Positions 1-11,124 of a DNA stretch of 64,000 nucleotides are shown one piece after another. The notes beneath the pieces were generated by a model, which did no database searches, was not told the DNA's origin, and saw nothing but the letters and a program-made list of their open reading frames with translations. This DNA is from Mastigamoeba balamuthi (taxonomy: Eukaryota; Evosea; Mastigamoebida; Mastigamoebidae), in assembly GCA_902651635.1 (NCBI GenBank), contig CACRSC010000109.1, positions 36,085-100,084 on the forward strand, in the 5' to 3' direction. The number at the start of each line of letters is the position of its first letter. Within the stretch, counting starts at the first letter, position 1. Position numbers and translations under genes: made by a program.

Positions 1-635
1 GAGCTGCGGGTCAGCCCGTGCAGCCGTGCAGCACTCCCGCGGGGGCCCGAGCGTGCCTGGAAGGCCTCCATCGTCCGGGTCATGCCCATGGCCGTCAGGA
101 AGTTGCGCACGTAGTCGTCTGCGCTCTCCTTCCTCCGCTCCACGGTGGCGTCTGGGGGCCCCTCCTCTGCCGCGGGGGAGGGGCGTCAGTGGCTGCGCTG
201 CCGTGGGGCCTGGCAGCGCACCCTGGGCGGGCACTGGGGGCGGCGCGGGCTTCTCGATGAGCTTGGCAGCAGCGAGGGCCGTCTGCAGGTCCTCGTGCTC
301 GTCGGCCGAGCCCCCGGGCACCGCCACGTCCTCCTCGTCCTCGTCGGGCACCACGTCGTCCAACCGCACCTCCTCGTACTGGAACCCATCGTCGTCCGAG
401 TCGTCCAGCTCGACCTCTGCGGGGCAGCAGGCTGAGACCCGTAGAGACCCGAGAGACCCGTGTGGCCTGGGGGGCTATTTTTGGAGCTGGCTGCGAAAGC
501 GACGCAGGGAAAAACGCGTCACTGGAGGCGAGGGAGCGGCGCACTCTCGAGCACGTAGGCGCCCACGTCCTCGTCGGTGTAGCGGTGGACCTTCTCGCCC
601 GGCGGGGACGACGCTCGCTGCTTGCGGTCCGACAT
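1..635 (-). CDS. SPAG16: SPAG16/PF20 axonemal protein, 5' exons only
   Basis: Central-pair apparatus protein of motile cilia (the Chlamydomonas PF20 family); the full protein carries C-terminal WD40 repeats that lie beyond the left edge. Exons read leftwards: 635-545 (start ATG), 416-222, 166-57, and the next would begin at base 3. The frame joins in phase. Recognisable family features are the N-terminal VLEKV stretch, an acidic FQYEEV segment, and the LisH-like block DDYVRNFLTAMGMTRTMEAF, which closely matches the animal SPAG16 N-terminus. The two outer donors are GTGCG, while the third intron (4-56, 53 nt) appears to start with GC (CAG|GCACG). Truncated by the window, not broken. Identification is strong; the last exon edge is less sure. 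Confidence 0.88.
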
Positions 636-957
636 GCGGGGCTCTTGTTACGGATCTGCGCCGGGGCTATTTTTGGCCTCTAAATATCCAAGATTGCACG
701 CCGATATCTCTCGTTGGTATCTGCCCCCTTTCCAGGAACTCCGACTGGGGGAGCAAAAAGGCGTGTCTTTACGTTACTTGACAACTGTGGGGGCTGAGAG
801 GCGGGTGCTGCTGCTGCTGGTGGTGTGTGTGGCCGTGCGGTGGTGTGTGTTGTGCGTGTGGTGCGCTGTTCTGTTAAAACGCGTGCCCGTCGACGACGAC
901 GACGACGTCGCGGGCCCGCAGGCGCCGTCGCCGCTGCTGCTGCTGCTGTCGACGCCC
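636..957. other. Intergenic: SPAG16 promoter side and TALE gene 3' flank
   Basis: About 320 bases without a supportable gene. It lies upstream of SPAG16 and downstream of the homeobox gene, both on the minus strand. It holds AT-rich islands with GATATC/AAATATC-like words near 685 and 707, a CTG-rich tract near 810 and a GAC repeat near 893-909. No conserved RNA was seen. Confidence 0.5.
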
Positions 958-2742
958 TCACACGTCGATGGGGTGCTTGGGCACGCGCACGCGGTCGCTC
1001 TTGCGCATGCGGGGGCTCGTGAGGGGCGACGGGGGCGACGACGACGGCGCAGAGCCCGACATCGGCGACGACTGCAGCGGAGTCGACCCCACCGCTCGCA
1101 CCGCCATCACCGCAGCCGCCTCGCACGCCCCCTGCTGCTGCTGTTGTTGCTGCTGCTGCTGCTGCTGGTGCAGCTGCATCTGTGCTGCCAGCAGCGACTG
1201 CGGGGGCTGCAGCTGCACGGGCGGCTGCGCGCACATCGCAGGCGACGAGAGGACTGCAGTCGACGACGACGACGACGTCGCCGCGGGGCCCGACGAGGCC
1301 GTCGACACGCACGAGGACGAGGACGAGGAGGGCTGGGGCGGGGAGAGCAGGTCGAGGGGCTGCGGGGGCACCGCTGCCGCCGCCGTCGCCTGGAGGGGCG
1401 TCATCGTCGTCGACGCGCTCGCCCCGGTCACCGCGGCCGTCAGCTGCGCCTCGCTCATCTGCGGGGGCGGCGGTGGGGGCGGGCAGAGTCAGAGCGACGC
1501 GGCGGGCCCTGTCGACGACGACGCCGACGACGGGGGGTCGCGTACGCCCTCGCGCTCCTTGGGGAGGATGCGGCGGCGGGCGTTGGTGAACCAGTTGTTG
1601 ATCTGGTTGAGCGTCAGGCCCGTGCTGTCGCCCAGCTGCCCCTTCTCCTCCTCCGTCGGGTACGGGTGCGACAGGTGCGCAAACAGCCACTCCTGGAGCG
1701 CCATCCCCCCTCTCCCTCGGTCAGACGCGGTTCGCCCTCCCCCCCCCTTCCCCTACCCCCGGGATCGTGTTCGCAACGGTTTCCGTTGCCCTTTTCGGGG
1801 CGGCGTGCGACAACAGAAAAAAGCGAACGGACGCCAGCTCGACGAGTTGAAAAGGAACGAAAATTGAAACCCGGGGGAAATAAGCGTCTCCCGGAGATGG
1901 CGATCTCTGGGCGGGGGGCCCCCCTCCCCCCCTCTGCTCGCGAGAAAGCGTCGTGCCTTGAGCGTGTTGGTGGCGCCCTCGGGGAGCTTGCCCCTGCGCT
2001 GCTTCTTGAGCGCGGGCACCTGGCTCTGCTCCGACGCCGCGGCCGCGATGGCAGCGACGGCGGCCGAGACGGCCTGCTGGTCCGTCGACGACGCCGCGGA
2101 GGCAGCAGCGGGGGCGACGACCGACGCCCGGGGCCTCTTGGCGGGCCTGCAGCCCGTCGACGACGACGACGACGACGACACGTACTGCTCGCTGCTGAAC
2201 TCGAGGAGGACCTGCAGGGCGTTCATCTCGGCGACGCTGGCGCTGGCCGACTTGGACGGCGACGACGTCACGGTGGCCGACGGCGGCGGCGACGGGGGCG
2301 CGGGCACCGCAGAGGCCGACGCCGGCGCAGCCGACGCGGAAGAAGCGGCCTGCAGCTTCAGGAGCCGCCCGTCCTGCTCGATCTCGTCGATGGGCACCGT
2401 GTCGATGAGCGCTGGGGGGGGAGGTGTCGTCCGATGACACGGGTCGGAAAAGCGACGGGGGTGAGATGAGGGGGAGGGGGGGCAGGAGGAGGAAAAAGTT
2501 GAGTGCGTGTGGGTGGGGGTATTGCGAAAATGCCCCGTGTGGGGAAAAGTACCTTCGAGAGCCTCGCGCGAGGACAGGGATTGCGACGCGTGGCTCGGAG
2601 ACGACGCCGGAGGGTCCGGGTGCGACGCCGAGAGCGACGCCAGCGGCGGGGACGAGAGCGGCGTCGCCGAGACCTGCCCGGGCGTCCTGGGCGGCGACCT
2701 GCCCCCGTTGTCCGACGTCCCCGACGACGCCTGCAGCGCCAT
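958..2742 (-). CDS. TALE-class homeobox transcription factor
   Basis: Sequence-specific nuclear DNA-binding protein, 430 aa from four exons: 2742-2553, 2411-1957, 1692-1546, 1458-958. All phases agree. The homeodomain spans about residues 200-262 and is split by the second intron: the basic arm [17 protein letters not shown] is in exon 2 and the three-helix core is in exon 3, with the diagnostic TALE insertion ([10 protein letters not shown]) and third helix [13 protein letters not shown]. The flanks are low complexity: serine runs coded by GAC/GTC-type repeats and a polyglutamine tract near 1136-1165. Intron 2 (1693-1956) has a GC donor (AAG|GCACG), fixed by the conserved homeodomain and by phase. 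The residue after WF is Thr rather than the usual Ile or Gly of TALE proteins. The subclass (TGIF/Meis-like or other) is not assigned. Confidence 0.93.
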
Positions 2743-2871
2743 CTGGGGTTCCGTTTCGCCCCCGCCCGGTCAATGACGACGCGGCGGTCGGGGTGGGCGG
2801 CGGGGGGGTCGGCTCGGAAGCGGCGAAATGCGTGGTGGAAGCGGTGGGATCGCGGGGGCAGGTGCGGGATT

Positions 2872-3441
2872 TCAGGCTTGCTTTTGACGTGCCTCGATCT
2901 CGTGGCGTGCGCATATGTACGCCTCGTACTTGGACAGCCGCGCCTCGAGCTCGCTGACCCTGGCCGCGAGCTCCTCGTACTGCAGTTCGGCCCACATGAG
3001 CGCCTCGTCCACACACCCCACACACACACACTCCTCTCCAGACGGGTGATTGTGTTTTCTGGTTTGTGTCTCGGACACGGGGATCACACACGAGATCCGC
3101 AGGGGGTCCCCCTCGCGCGCGCGTAATTAAAATTCAAACTGCTCAAAAATAGCACCGGGGGCCAAAAGGGCGGAGTAGGACGGGGTGGCGTTTGGCGGGC
3201 CGACAGATATTTCCGCACCACCCCCGGTTTTCCAAGGGTTATTTAAAAATGCGCGGAGGGGCCTGCTCCCTCCTGTGTCGGAAAAAGAAGGGAGAGAGAC
3301 GACGGAGATCGCGAAAATCGAACGCGAAATCGACGAGGAAACCTGAGAGCGGTCGGTGCAGGGGCGCGCGGGCGCAGAGGACTTGGGCACGTCGCCGTCC
3401 GAGTCGCTGCCCGCGGGCTGCGACAGCAGGGGCTCCCCCAT
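2872..3441 (-). CDS. Small coiled-coil protein, unknown function
   Basis: Two exons, 3441-3343 and about 3033-2872, joining in phase to about 86 aa. The N-terminus MGEPLL is followed by an acidic, Ser/Pro-rich linker. The C-terminal half (AELQYEELAARVSELEARL) is a clear heptad coiled coil. The size and layout resemble small subunits of lysosome-positioning or tethering complexes (BLOC/BORC type), but I cannot assign it. The acceptor lies beside an AC-repeat (about 3021-3030), so the first residues of exon 2 are uncertain. The gene sits just upstream of the homeobox gene on the same strand. Confidence 0.5.
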
Positions 3442-3634
3442 GTGCGTGCTGGCTAATTATGGTGTGGCGCCTGCCAACCCGAGACGTCTTGCTTTCTTTT
3501 TGGCGCGTCAACAAGATTCCCGGCCCGGCAGAATATCTCTGTTCTTTTTTTGAACCCCCCAGAGCGCACCCCCAAAGCAGCCAACAGTCGTCACTACTCT
3601 CTCTGCACACTACAACTACCCAGGTACAGCGAAA

Positions 3635-5718
3635 TCAGCGCTTCTCGCGGTGCAGGAAGCACAGGCAGAGGTACGAGCCCACGCGGAGGCCCAGGAAGAA
3701 GGCGGCGAGCACGGCGACGTCCCGCCAGGGCGACCCCCCGACATCGTACTGCGGGCGCAGCCACGAGAGCGCCTCGTCGCCCTCGAACTCGTTCATCAGC
3801 ATCCCCTCGAACGAGTAGAACATGTACCTGCCCGCGAGCATGAGGGAGGGGCCGAGGGGAGGGGAGGGCTGCGCACGAGGAGCGGACGAGCCAGCGGGCG
3901 TTGGCGGGCATCTTGGGCATGGCGATGAAGAAGCCGCCAAAGAGCAGCGAGTAGACAAAGAAGAAGCCGTAGAGGGCGACGGCGAGGCCCACCGAGCCCG
4001 AGGCGGTCGCGGCGAGGTGCGCGGCAGAGAACGAGACCATGACCGTGAGGAACACGATGAGCGTGAACGTGGCGAAGCGCGGCAGCTCGGGGCGCAGGCC
4101 GACCATCCAGTACGAGACGCCGCAGTAGGCGCCGATCATCGCCAGCATAAGCGGCAGCTCCACGACCGTCGCCGCGAGGTAGTACGACGTCGGGCCGTAG
4201 TACCCGCTGGCCCGCTCCCGCGCGAAGACCCTCCGCTCGCACGCGAACCGCGGGATCGACGGCACGCAGAAGATGCCGAACGCGCAGCCGAGAAACAGCT
4301 GCGCAGGCGCAATTGTGAGGAGCCAATTCAATTGAATTCGCTGGAGAGGGCGCAGGGGCGTGCCATGACGTTGACGCGCGTCGAGGCCTCGCCGCGGGGC
4401 GTCTGGAAGAAGGCGTATCCCGCGAGGAGCGAGATCAGGACCGACGCGACGAGACGGACGCCGAACTGCGCGGGGTCGCGCAGAGTGACGAGGTACATGC
4501 GGCCGATCAGCACCGCAAACTGCATCCACAGCCTCGCGGGGCCGTCTCTGCGCCGGGTGGGGTCCCCGTGGCTGCTGCCGGGCCCCTCAGTGGCGGCTGC
4601 GGCCGCGGGGGACGCCTCGGGCGCCGCGGGGCTCAGCGTGAACCAGAACTCCGGGCTGCTGGCGAAGTCGTCTGCGAGCTGCTTGCCGCCGTCGGCCTGG
4701 CCCTTGTCGCCGATCGTGTCGAGGATGAAGTCCGCGGGGTTCGTGTACAGCGGGCACGGCAGCCCGAGCTTGGCGAAGTACGGCACCGAGGACATGGACG
4801 GCCCGAAGTACACGCACCGCCCGAACTGCATGACCATCAGCCCTGCGCGCCCGAGCGCCCAGTCAGCTGCGCTGCTGCGAGGGAGGGCACAGAGGCGGGG
4901 AGGAGGGGGAGGAGGCTGCTGGGGCGGACGGTCGAATAGGTGGAAGATGGCCGAGCGGGGCTGGTGGACGGTGCAGACGACGGTGCAGCCCAGCGAGCGC
5001 ACGCAGGCGACCACCCGCAGCGCGCTCTGCGAGTCGAGCCCCGACGTGACCTCGTCGATCAGCAGCACCGCGGGCCGCGTCGCCAGCTCCACCGCGATGC
5101 TCAGCCTCCTCTTCTCTCCCCCCGACAGCTGCGCGGGGCGGAGAGGGGACGCGAGTGAGCGTGGGGGAGGGGACCCTCGAAGCGGCCCGCGTGTGCCTTG
5201 CGGACCGCGGTCCCCGCGACGTCGAGGAGGCCGAGGCTCGAGAGCGCGGAGCATACGGCCGAGTCGCCCGCGCGGGACGCGAGCGACGGCGAGCGCAGCC
5301 TGAGGACCATCTCGACCGTCTCGCGGGCCGTCAGAAGCCCCTCGAAGACGTCGCAGTCCTGCATGACGTAGGCGGTCCTGCGGGGCCCCGCGTACCTCGC
5401 GGCCACGTCGCCCGCGACGACGCGCTCGGCGCCCACGGCCACGTCGCCGCCGACGGCGCCGCACTTGCGCCGGCCGGCCAGGATGTCCATGAGCGTCGTC
5501 TTGCCGCTGCCCGAGGGCCCCACGATGCCCAGGAACGCGCCCGCGGGCACGTGGCCGCTGACGCCGCGCAGGACGGCCAGCGCGGGCTGCCCGCGCCGCG
5601 GCACGTCGTACGTGACGTCGCGGAACGTCAGCGCGGCGCTCGCGTAGCCGCTGGTGGACGAGGGAGCTGAGGGCGGGGCCTGAACGGCCTCGCAGTCGCG
5701 GTCGGGCACAGCAGACAT
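3635..5718 (-). CDS. ABCG-type half-size ABC transporter
   Basis: Membrane half-transporter of the ABCG (White/ABCG2) subfamily, 604 aa, expected to work as a dimer on lipids or hydrophobic compounds. Five exons: 5718-5197, 5128-4930, 4842-4364, 4298-3877, 3827-3635; every phase agrees. The nucleotide-binding domain comes first: Walker A GPSGSGKTT at about residues 67-75, signature LSGGEKRR, then LLIDEVTSGLDS with Val where Pro is usual, and the H-loop VHQPRS. A C-terminal six-helix membrane domain follows, including the family's YMFYSFEGMLMNEFEG block. Two introns (5129-5196 and 4299-4363) have GC donors, placed by phase and by the conserved signature motif. The next gene is divergent, with 218 bp between start codons. 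Confidence 0.95.
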
Positions 5719-5936
5719 GCCCACGGCTGAGCAAAACCTACGTAGGGACACATCGAACCCGGGCGGGGGATCGGACACGTCGCAGGTGACGTATCGAGAT
5801 ATTTTGAGATTCTTGGTGGTATCTCACCCCCACAGCAACGAGCGAATCTCCCCCCGCACCACCCACGTGTTTTTGTGCCCTCGGATAGCCAGTTTCCTAA
5901 GAACAGCAGCAGCAGAGGTCCGTCCCCCTTACTCGG
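5719..5936. promoter_or_regulatory. Bidirectional promoter region, ABCG / MARVEL-like gene
   Basis: 218 bp between two divergent start codons. It contains the nonamer AGATATTTT at 797-805 of the 5-kb block (positions 5797-5805; reverse complement AAAATATCT) and a second GGTATCTC word near 5816, in otherwise GC-rich DNA. A regulatory role is inferred only from position. Confidence 0.4.
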
Positions 5937-7825
5937 ATGAACAAGGTCGCCAGAATTGCAGTCCTGCTGCTGCTCTACACGACAGCCCTCGTGCGCCCCG
6001 CATCCTCTCTCTCCACGACACTAAGCTGCTTCCAGCTGCTGCGCACCTGCCGTGTGGCCTGCGGGTTTTCCTCGCTTTCTCTTTTTCTCGCCCACTTCGC
6101 ACCCGTGCGCCCCCCTGTGCTGACGGGTGGGCCTCTGCTCCGCTGCGGGCAGGGCTCTGCGCTGGCCGTGACGGCCCTGAGCATCGCGCTGTCGATTAGC
6201 TACACCACCACGAGCAAGGGCACCACGGTAGCGCTCCTCCTGCTGCTGCTGCTCTCTGCTGCTGCTCACTGCGCCCCCGCCTTCCTTGCCTCGCAGATCC
6301 TCGCGGGGGCCATACCGTCGGGCTCGGACCCCTGCAGCGAGGCCCCCTTCAAGTCGTACCGGCCCTCCCGCTTCCACTACGGTGCGCAGGCCAGGCCGCC
6401 CAGAGCCGTGCCGGATCGCTGATGCCGTGGTCTCGTGCGCTTGTGTGTGGTTCTTCTTCGCTGCCTCCTCCCCCCTCGCCCTCTCCCCCCGCACACACAA
6501 AGGGAGCGACAGCGGGACGCTGGGATGCGCGTCGGCCGTCGTCGACACGGTCGTCCGCTGCCTCGTGGGCATCGCGACGCTGGGCCTGGGCACCGCCACC
6601 CTCGTCCTCAGCCTCTTCAAGCGCTCGCGCTGGACTTACGTCGTGCGCCCCCCTGAGCCACTCACTCGCTCCTCCGCTGTCCCGTCTGCGCTCACCGCTG
6701 CGCCTGCACCGCTCGGACCAGCTGGCGCTGGTGCTGCTGGCAGGGGGTGCGGTGGGGTTCGGGTACCTGACGATCAGGGACGGCACCAAGGTGACGTCGT
6801 CGCGCAGCTGGTGCAGCGGCGGCATGGCCGGCGTGCACTGGACGGGCGCCAAGCCCGCGTCGATCGAGTGCGCCTACGCGCAGCCCATCCTCGTCGTCTT
6901 CTTCGACGTCCTCGCAGCCCTCGCCTGGGTCGCTGCCGGCGTCTGGACCATCGTGCACTGCGTCAAGTCCCAGGGCGAGTACGAGCACAAGCGGGTGCGT
7001 CTGTCTGTCTGTCTCTCTCTCTCTCTGTCTCTCGTCTTTGTCTCCCTGTCTCTCTCTCTCTCTGCCACTGCTACTGCCAGCGTGCGTCTCTCTGTCTGTC
7101 TCTGTCTCTGTCTCTGCCACTGCCACTGCCACTGCCACTCTCCAGGTCTCGCTCTCTGTCTCTGTCCCTTTTCTGCGCGGCACTGATGGCACGGGCCGGG
7201 CACGCAGCACCATGTGACCGACGCGCTGCTGGGGGACGACGACGCGGGCATGTACAGGAGCATGCACGACTTCTCGAGCGACAGGCTCACCGCCGGCGGC
7301 GCCGGCGACGACGACAGCGAGCGCCAAGCGACGCCGGGCGACAGCTGGGCCACGCCGTCGGGCCACGTCGCTGCTGCCCCGCCCGAGGCCTCCAAGCGGG
7401 GCGCCAGGGGCGGCTCCAAGGCGTCCAGGGCGGCCAGGAACAGCAGGGCCCTGCGCGAGGGCGAGCTCGACTTCGAGGCCGCAGCGGCCAAGCGCTCAGC
7501 CGCCGGAGCCGAGGAGCCCGAGGCCACGCCAGCTGCGCCCGATCCCTTCTCCGCGGCACCCGCACAGCAGCAGCAGCAGCAGCACAAGCCCGCGGTCTCC
7601 AGGGTCGCAGCCCCCAAGCCCGCGAGCGGCGAGGTGGACTTCTCGAGCTACGCTGAGCAGCGGCAGCAGCCGGCCAAGCAGAGGGCCCCGTCCCCGCCCC
7701 CCGCAGCAGCGGAGAGGCCCCCTGTCGCGGCAGCACCAGCAGCAGCAGCAGCAGCGGCAGCAGCGCCGGGCAAGGGAGAGATCGACTTCTCGAGCGTGAG
7801 ACCACAGCAGAGCAGCCTCTTCTGA
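5937..7825 (+). CDS. Four-helix MARVEL/tetraspan-like membrane protein
   Basis: About 414 aa in six exons: 5937-5990, 6153-6227, 6297-6381, 6503-6642, 6722-6994, 7208-7825; phases agree. Hydrophobic spans: the exon 1-2 junction (IAVLLLLYTTAL onward), exon 4 (CLVGIATLGLGTATLVLSLF), start of exon 5 (LALVLLAGGAVGFGYLTI) and its end (VFFDVLAALAWVAAGVWTIV). This four-pass layout, with a cysteine-containing second loop and a long cytosolic tail, is typical of MARVEL/physin/SCAMP-like trafficking proteins. The tail (about 200 aa) is Ala/Gln-rich and carries a DPF motif and three spaced GE-hydrophobic-DF motifs (GELDFE, GEVDFSS, GEIDFSS), which suggests binding to endocytic adaptors. The fold class is an inference from topology; the exact family is open. 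Confidence 0.72.
7001..7170. repeat. CT/CTGT-rich simple repeat in intron 5 of the MARVEL-like gene
   Basis: Interrupted CTGT, CTCT and CCACTG runs fill most of the intron between 6995 and 7207. They are on the sense strand and so form an extended pyrimidine tract ahead of the acceptor. Confidence 0.85.
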
Positions 7826-8058
7826 GGAGCGAGGACGCGCGTGCGGCGGCACAGCGGGCACAGCAGCCAGCGACAGGAGCAAAGGAGCAGCACTTGGAGC
7901 AGCTGCTGCCTGCTGCTCCCCGCAGGCACAGCACCGGGGGGAGGGGGGCAACGTAGAGGCCTGTGTCAGAAAAAACGAAGTTTGTTGTGTTGAGCAACGC
8001 CCGGTCGGCTAACGCTACTTAAGTTGCAAGAAGGGGAGGGAGGGAGGGAGGGTGGCAC

Positions 8059-9228
8059 TCAGCACGCACAGCCCTTCTTGGGCGGCGGGGACGACGAGGA
8101 CTCGCCCGTGTCGCCGGGGTGCAGCAGGATGTGGCCGGCGGGCGGCAGCTCCGTGACGAGGGCGGGCGAGGAGACCTTGGGCGGCTCCACGGGCGCTGGC
8201 ACGCGCCGCGCGTCCCGCTTCTTGCGCAGCGCCTCGCTGAACGTGCGGAACGCCTGCTCCACGTTGATGTTGTCCTTGGCACTCGTCTCCATGAACAGCA
8301 TCCCCTCGGCCTCGGCCTTTGTCTGCATGCAGCAGCAGGGAGAGGAAATCACTTGAGTTCCACATAATATGCATATCATATCATGATTTGCTCCCCCGGA
8401 TTCCGCATGAATATCTCGACGAGGGGCGAAATGAATCCGGGTCAATTGCAGGGGGGAGCGAAACGCGGGGCGATCGAGAGCGCACGACGCCGGCGTCGGT
8501 GGGGACCTGGCGCTTGTCCTGCGGCACGTCGCACTTGGCGCCGAGGAGCATGCTGAGCGTGCCCTCGCGGCAGTGCTGGCGCTGCGTGCCGAGCCAGTCG
8601 GCCACGTGCTCAAACGTCTCGCCGCTCGACACGTCGTACACGACGATGACGCCGTCGGCCCCGCGGAAGTACGACGTCGTGATGGTCCGGAACCTCTCCG
8701 CCCCTGCCGTGTCCCACTGGAGGGGGGGGCGGTGGTGAGAGGGCCTCCTGGAGGGCTCTGTGTGGGCTGCGCATACGATCTGGAGCTTGGCGGTCTTGCC
8801 GTCGAGCACCAGCGTCCGTATCTTCTGCTCAGCGGGGGCACCGTGTGTGTCAGCAGCAGCGAGGGGGCACAGCCCGGCGTGTGCGTCACCGGCCCCCCCC
8901 CCCGCCGAGAACAGGAAAGAAGCGGCGGCAGACGCACGAAATCGACGCCCACGGTGGCGATGGAGTCGCCCTTGTACTCGTCGTCCTGCAGAGAGGAGTG
9001 GGCTGAGCCGCGAGCAGGAGAGGAGGAAAAGGGGGTGGCAGCGGACAGCGAAGCGGAGCATGAGGCTCGACTTGCCCACGCCAGAGTCCCCGATCAGCAG
9101 GATCTTGAACAGGTAGTCGCTGCCACGCACGGTCAGCCGCGGGTGTGTCCCCTCAACCCCTCTCCCCCTGCCCTGTCTCCCCCCCCGTGGCGGGCGCACT
9201 AGTTTCCGGGCGCTGCGGTTTGCTCCAT
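8059..9228 (-). CDS. Rab-family small GTPase (Rab1/Rab8-like)
   Basis: Membrane-traffic GTPase, 223 aa in six exons: 9228-9200, 9119-9047, 8985-8938, 8824-8777, 8716-8507, 8322-8059; all phases agree. Visible motifs: N-terminal YDYLFKILLIGDSGVGKSS (P-loop), TVGVDF switch I, WDTAGAERFRT switch II (Ala replaces Gln in the usual DTAGQ, a change associated with low GTPase activity), AKCD (family NKxD; Asn is Ala here), and ETSAK. The C-terminus ends in -CAC, a double-geranylgeranylation signal. The N-terminus and switches are closest to Rab1/Rab8. Both the Q-to-A and the NKCD-to-AKCD differences could make nucleotide handling unusual; they are read directly from the sequence. The gene converges on the MARVEL-like gene, with 233 bp between stop codons. 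Confidence 0.93.
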
Positions 9229-9534
9229 CGCCGCGAAACGACCGATGCGCCAGAATTAAAGATATGCCGGGCCCCGCATGGCGAATCTCCGAGCGTTGCA
9301 ATTCCGTTAGTGACTAAGCCCTCCGTTTTTTTTGGGCCAGCGTTACATCACCCACAGTCACCGCAAACAGCAATGACCGAGAATTACCTCAGGAGCAGAG
9401 AGATCACACTGTTGCGGGCCTCTGGCCTGTGCTGCACGTCACTCAGTCAGCAAGCACTCTCAGCTCGGCCACACCACCAGGCGGGGCGGGGCAGTCGGCC
9501 CCTCTGAGAGAGGGGGAGGGACGCAGTCGCCGCC
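9229..9534. other. Intergenic, no gene seen
   Basis: 306 bp between the Rab start and the GDP-fucose synthase stop, both minus-strand genes. It holds a poly-T run near 9328 and no clear gene; presumably the Rab promoter and the 3' flank of the next gene. Confidence 0.5.
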
Positions 9535-10838
<1,304 letters not shown>

Positions 10839-11124
10839 TACGGATTACACAGAGAGACAAGAAAGATCTTACAGGAAGAATCTTCTACGACACGATTCGT
10901 TGTTCTTTTCCCCGGCGGTGGTGTCACAACGGTCTCTCCAGCTCAAAACAAATGAGTACAGCACCGAGCTCTTGTGCATTCATGCGACTCCCTGTCGGGG
11001 CTCTATCCCCTCCTGAGGGTTGCTTTGGTTCCATAACGGTCTCTCGAGCTTAGAACAATTGATTGTAGCACAGGGGCGCATTTCTGCCGGAACTGCATCC
11101 CCCCCTGAACCCCTCAGGGCTGCC
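10839..11124. other. Intergenic with a repeated ~40-bp motif
   Basis: 286 bp between two minus-strand genes. A motif beginning AACGGTCTCTC and ending in GTA(C/G)AGCAC-like sequence occurs twice, near 10929 and 11036, about 107 bp apart. It may be a duplicated control element; no gene is seen. Confidence 0.45.

Noticed and set aside
622-2469. 615-residue plus-strand open frame with long Arg and Leu runs
   Set aside because: It is antisense to the TALE homeobox gene. The Arg/Leu runs are translated GAC, CTG and similar repeats; the homeodomain is on the other strand.
5719-5778. Upstream extension of the ABCG protein to 5778
   Set aside because: The extended frame would start at GTG. The first ATG at 5718 gives a normal N-terminus and leaves room for the promoter.
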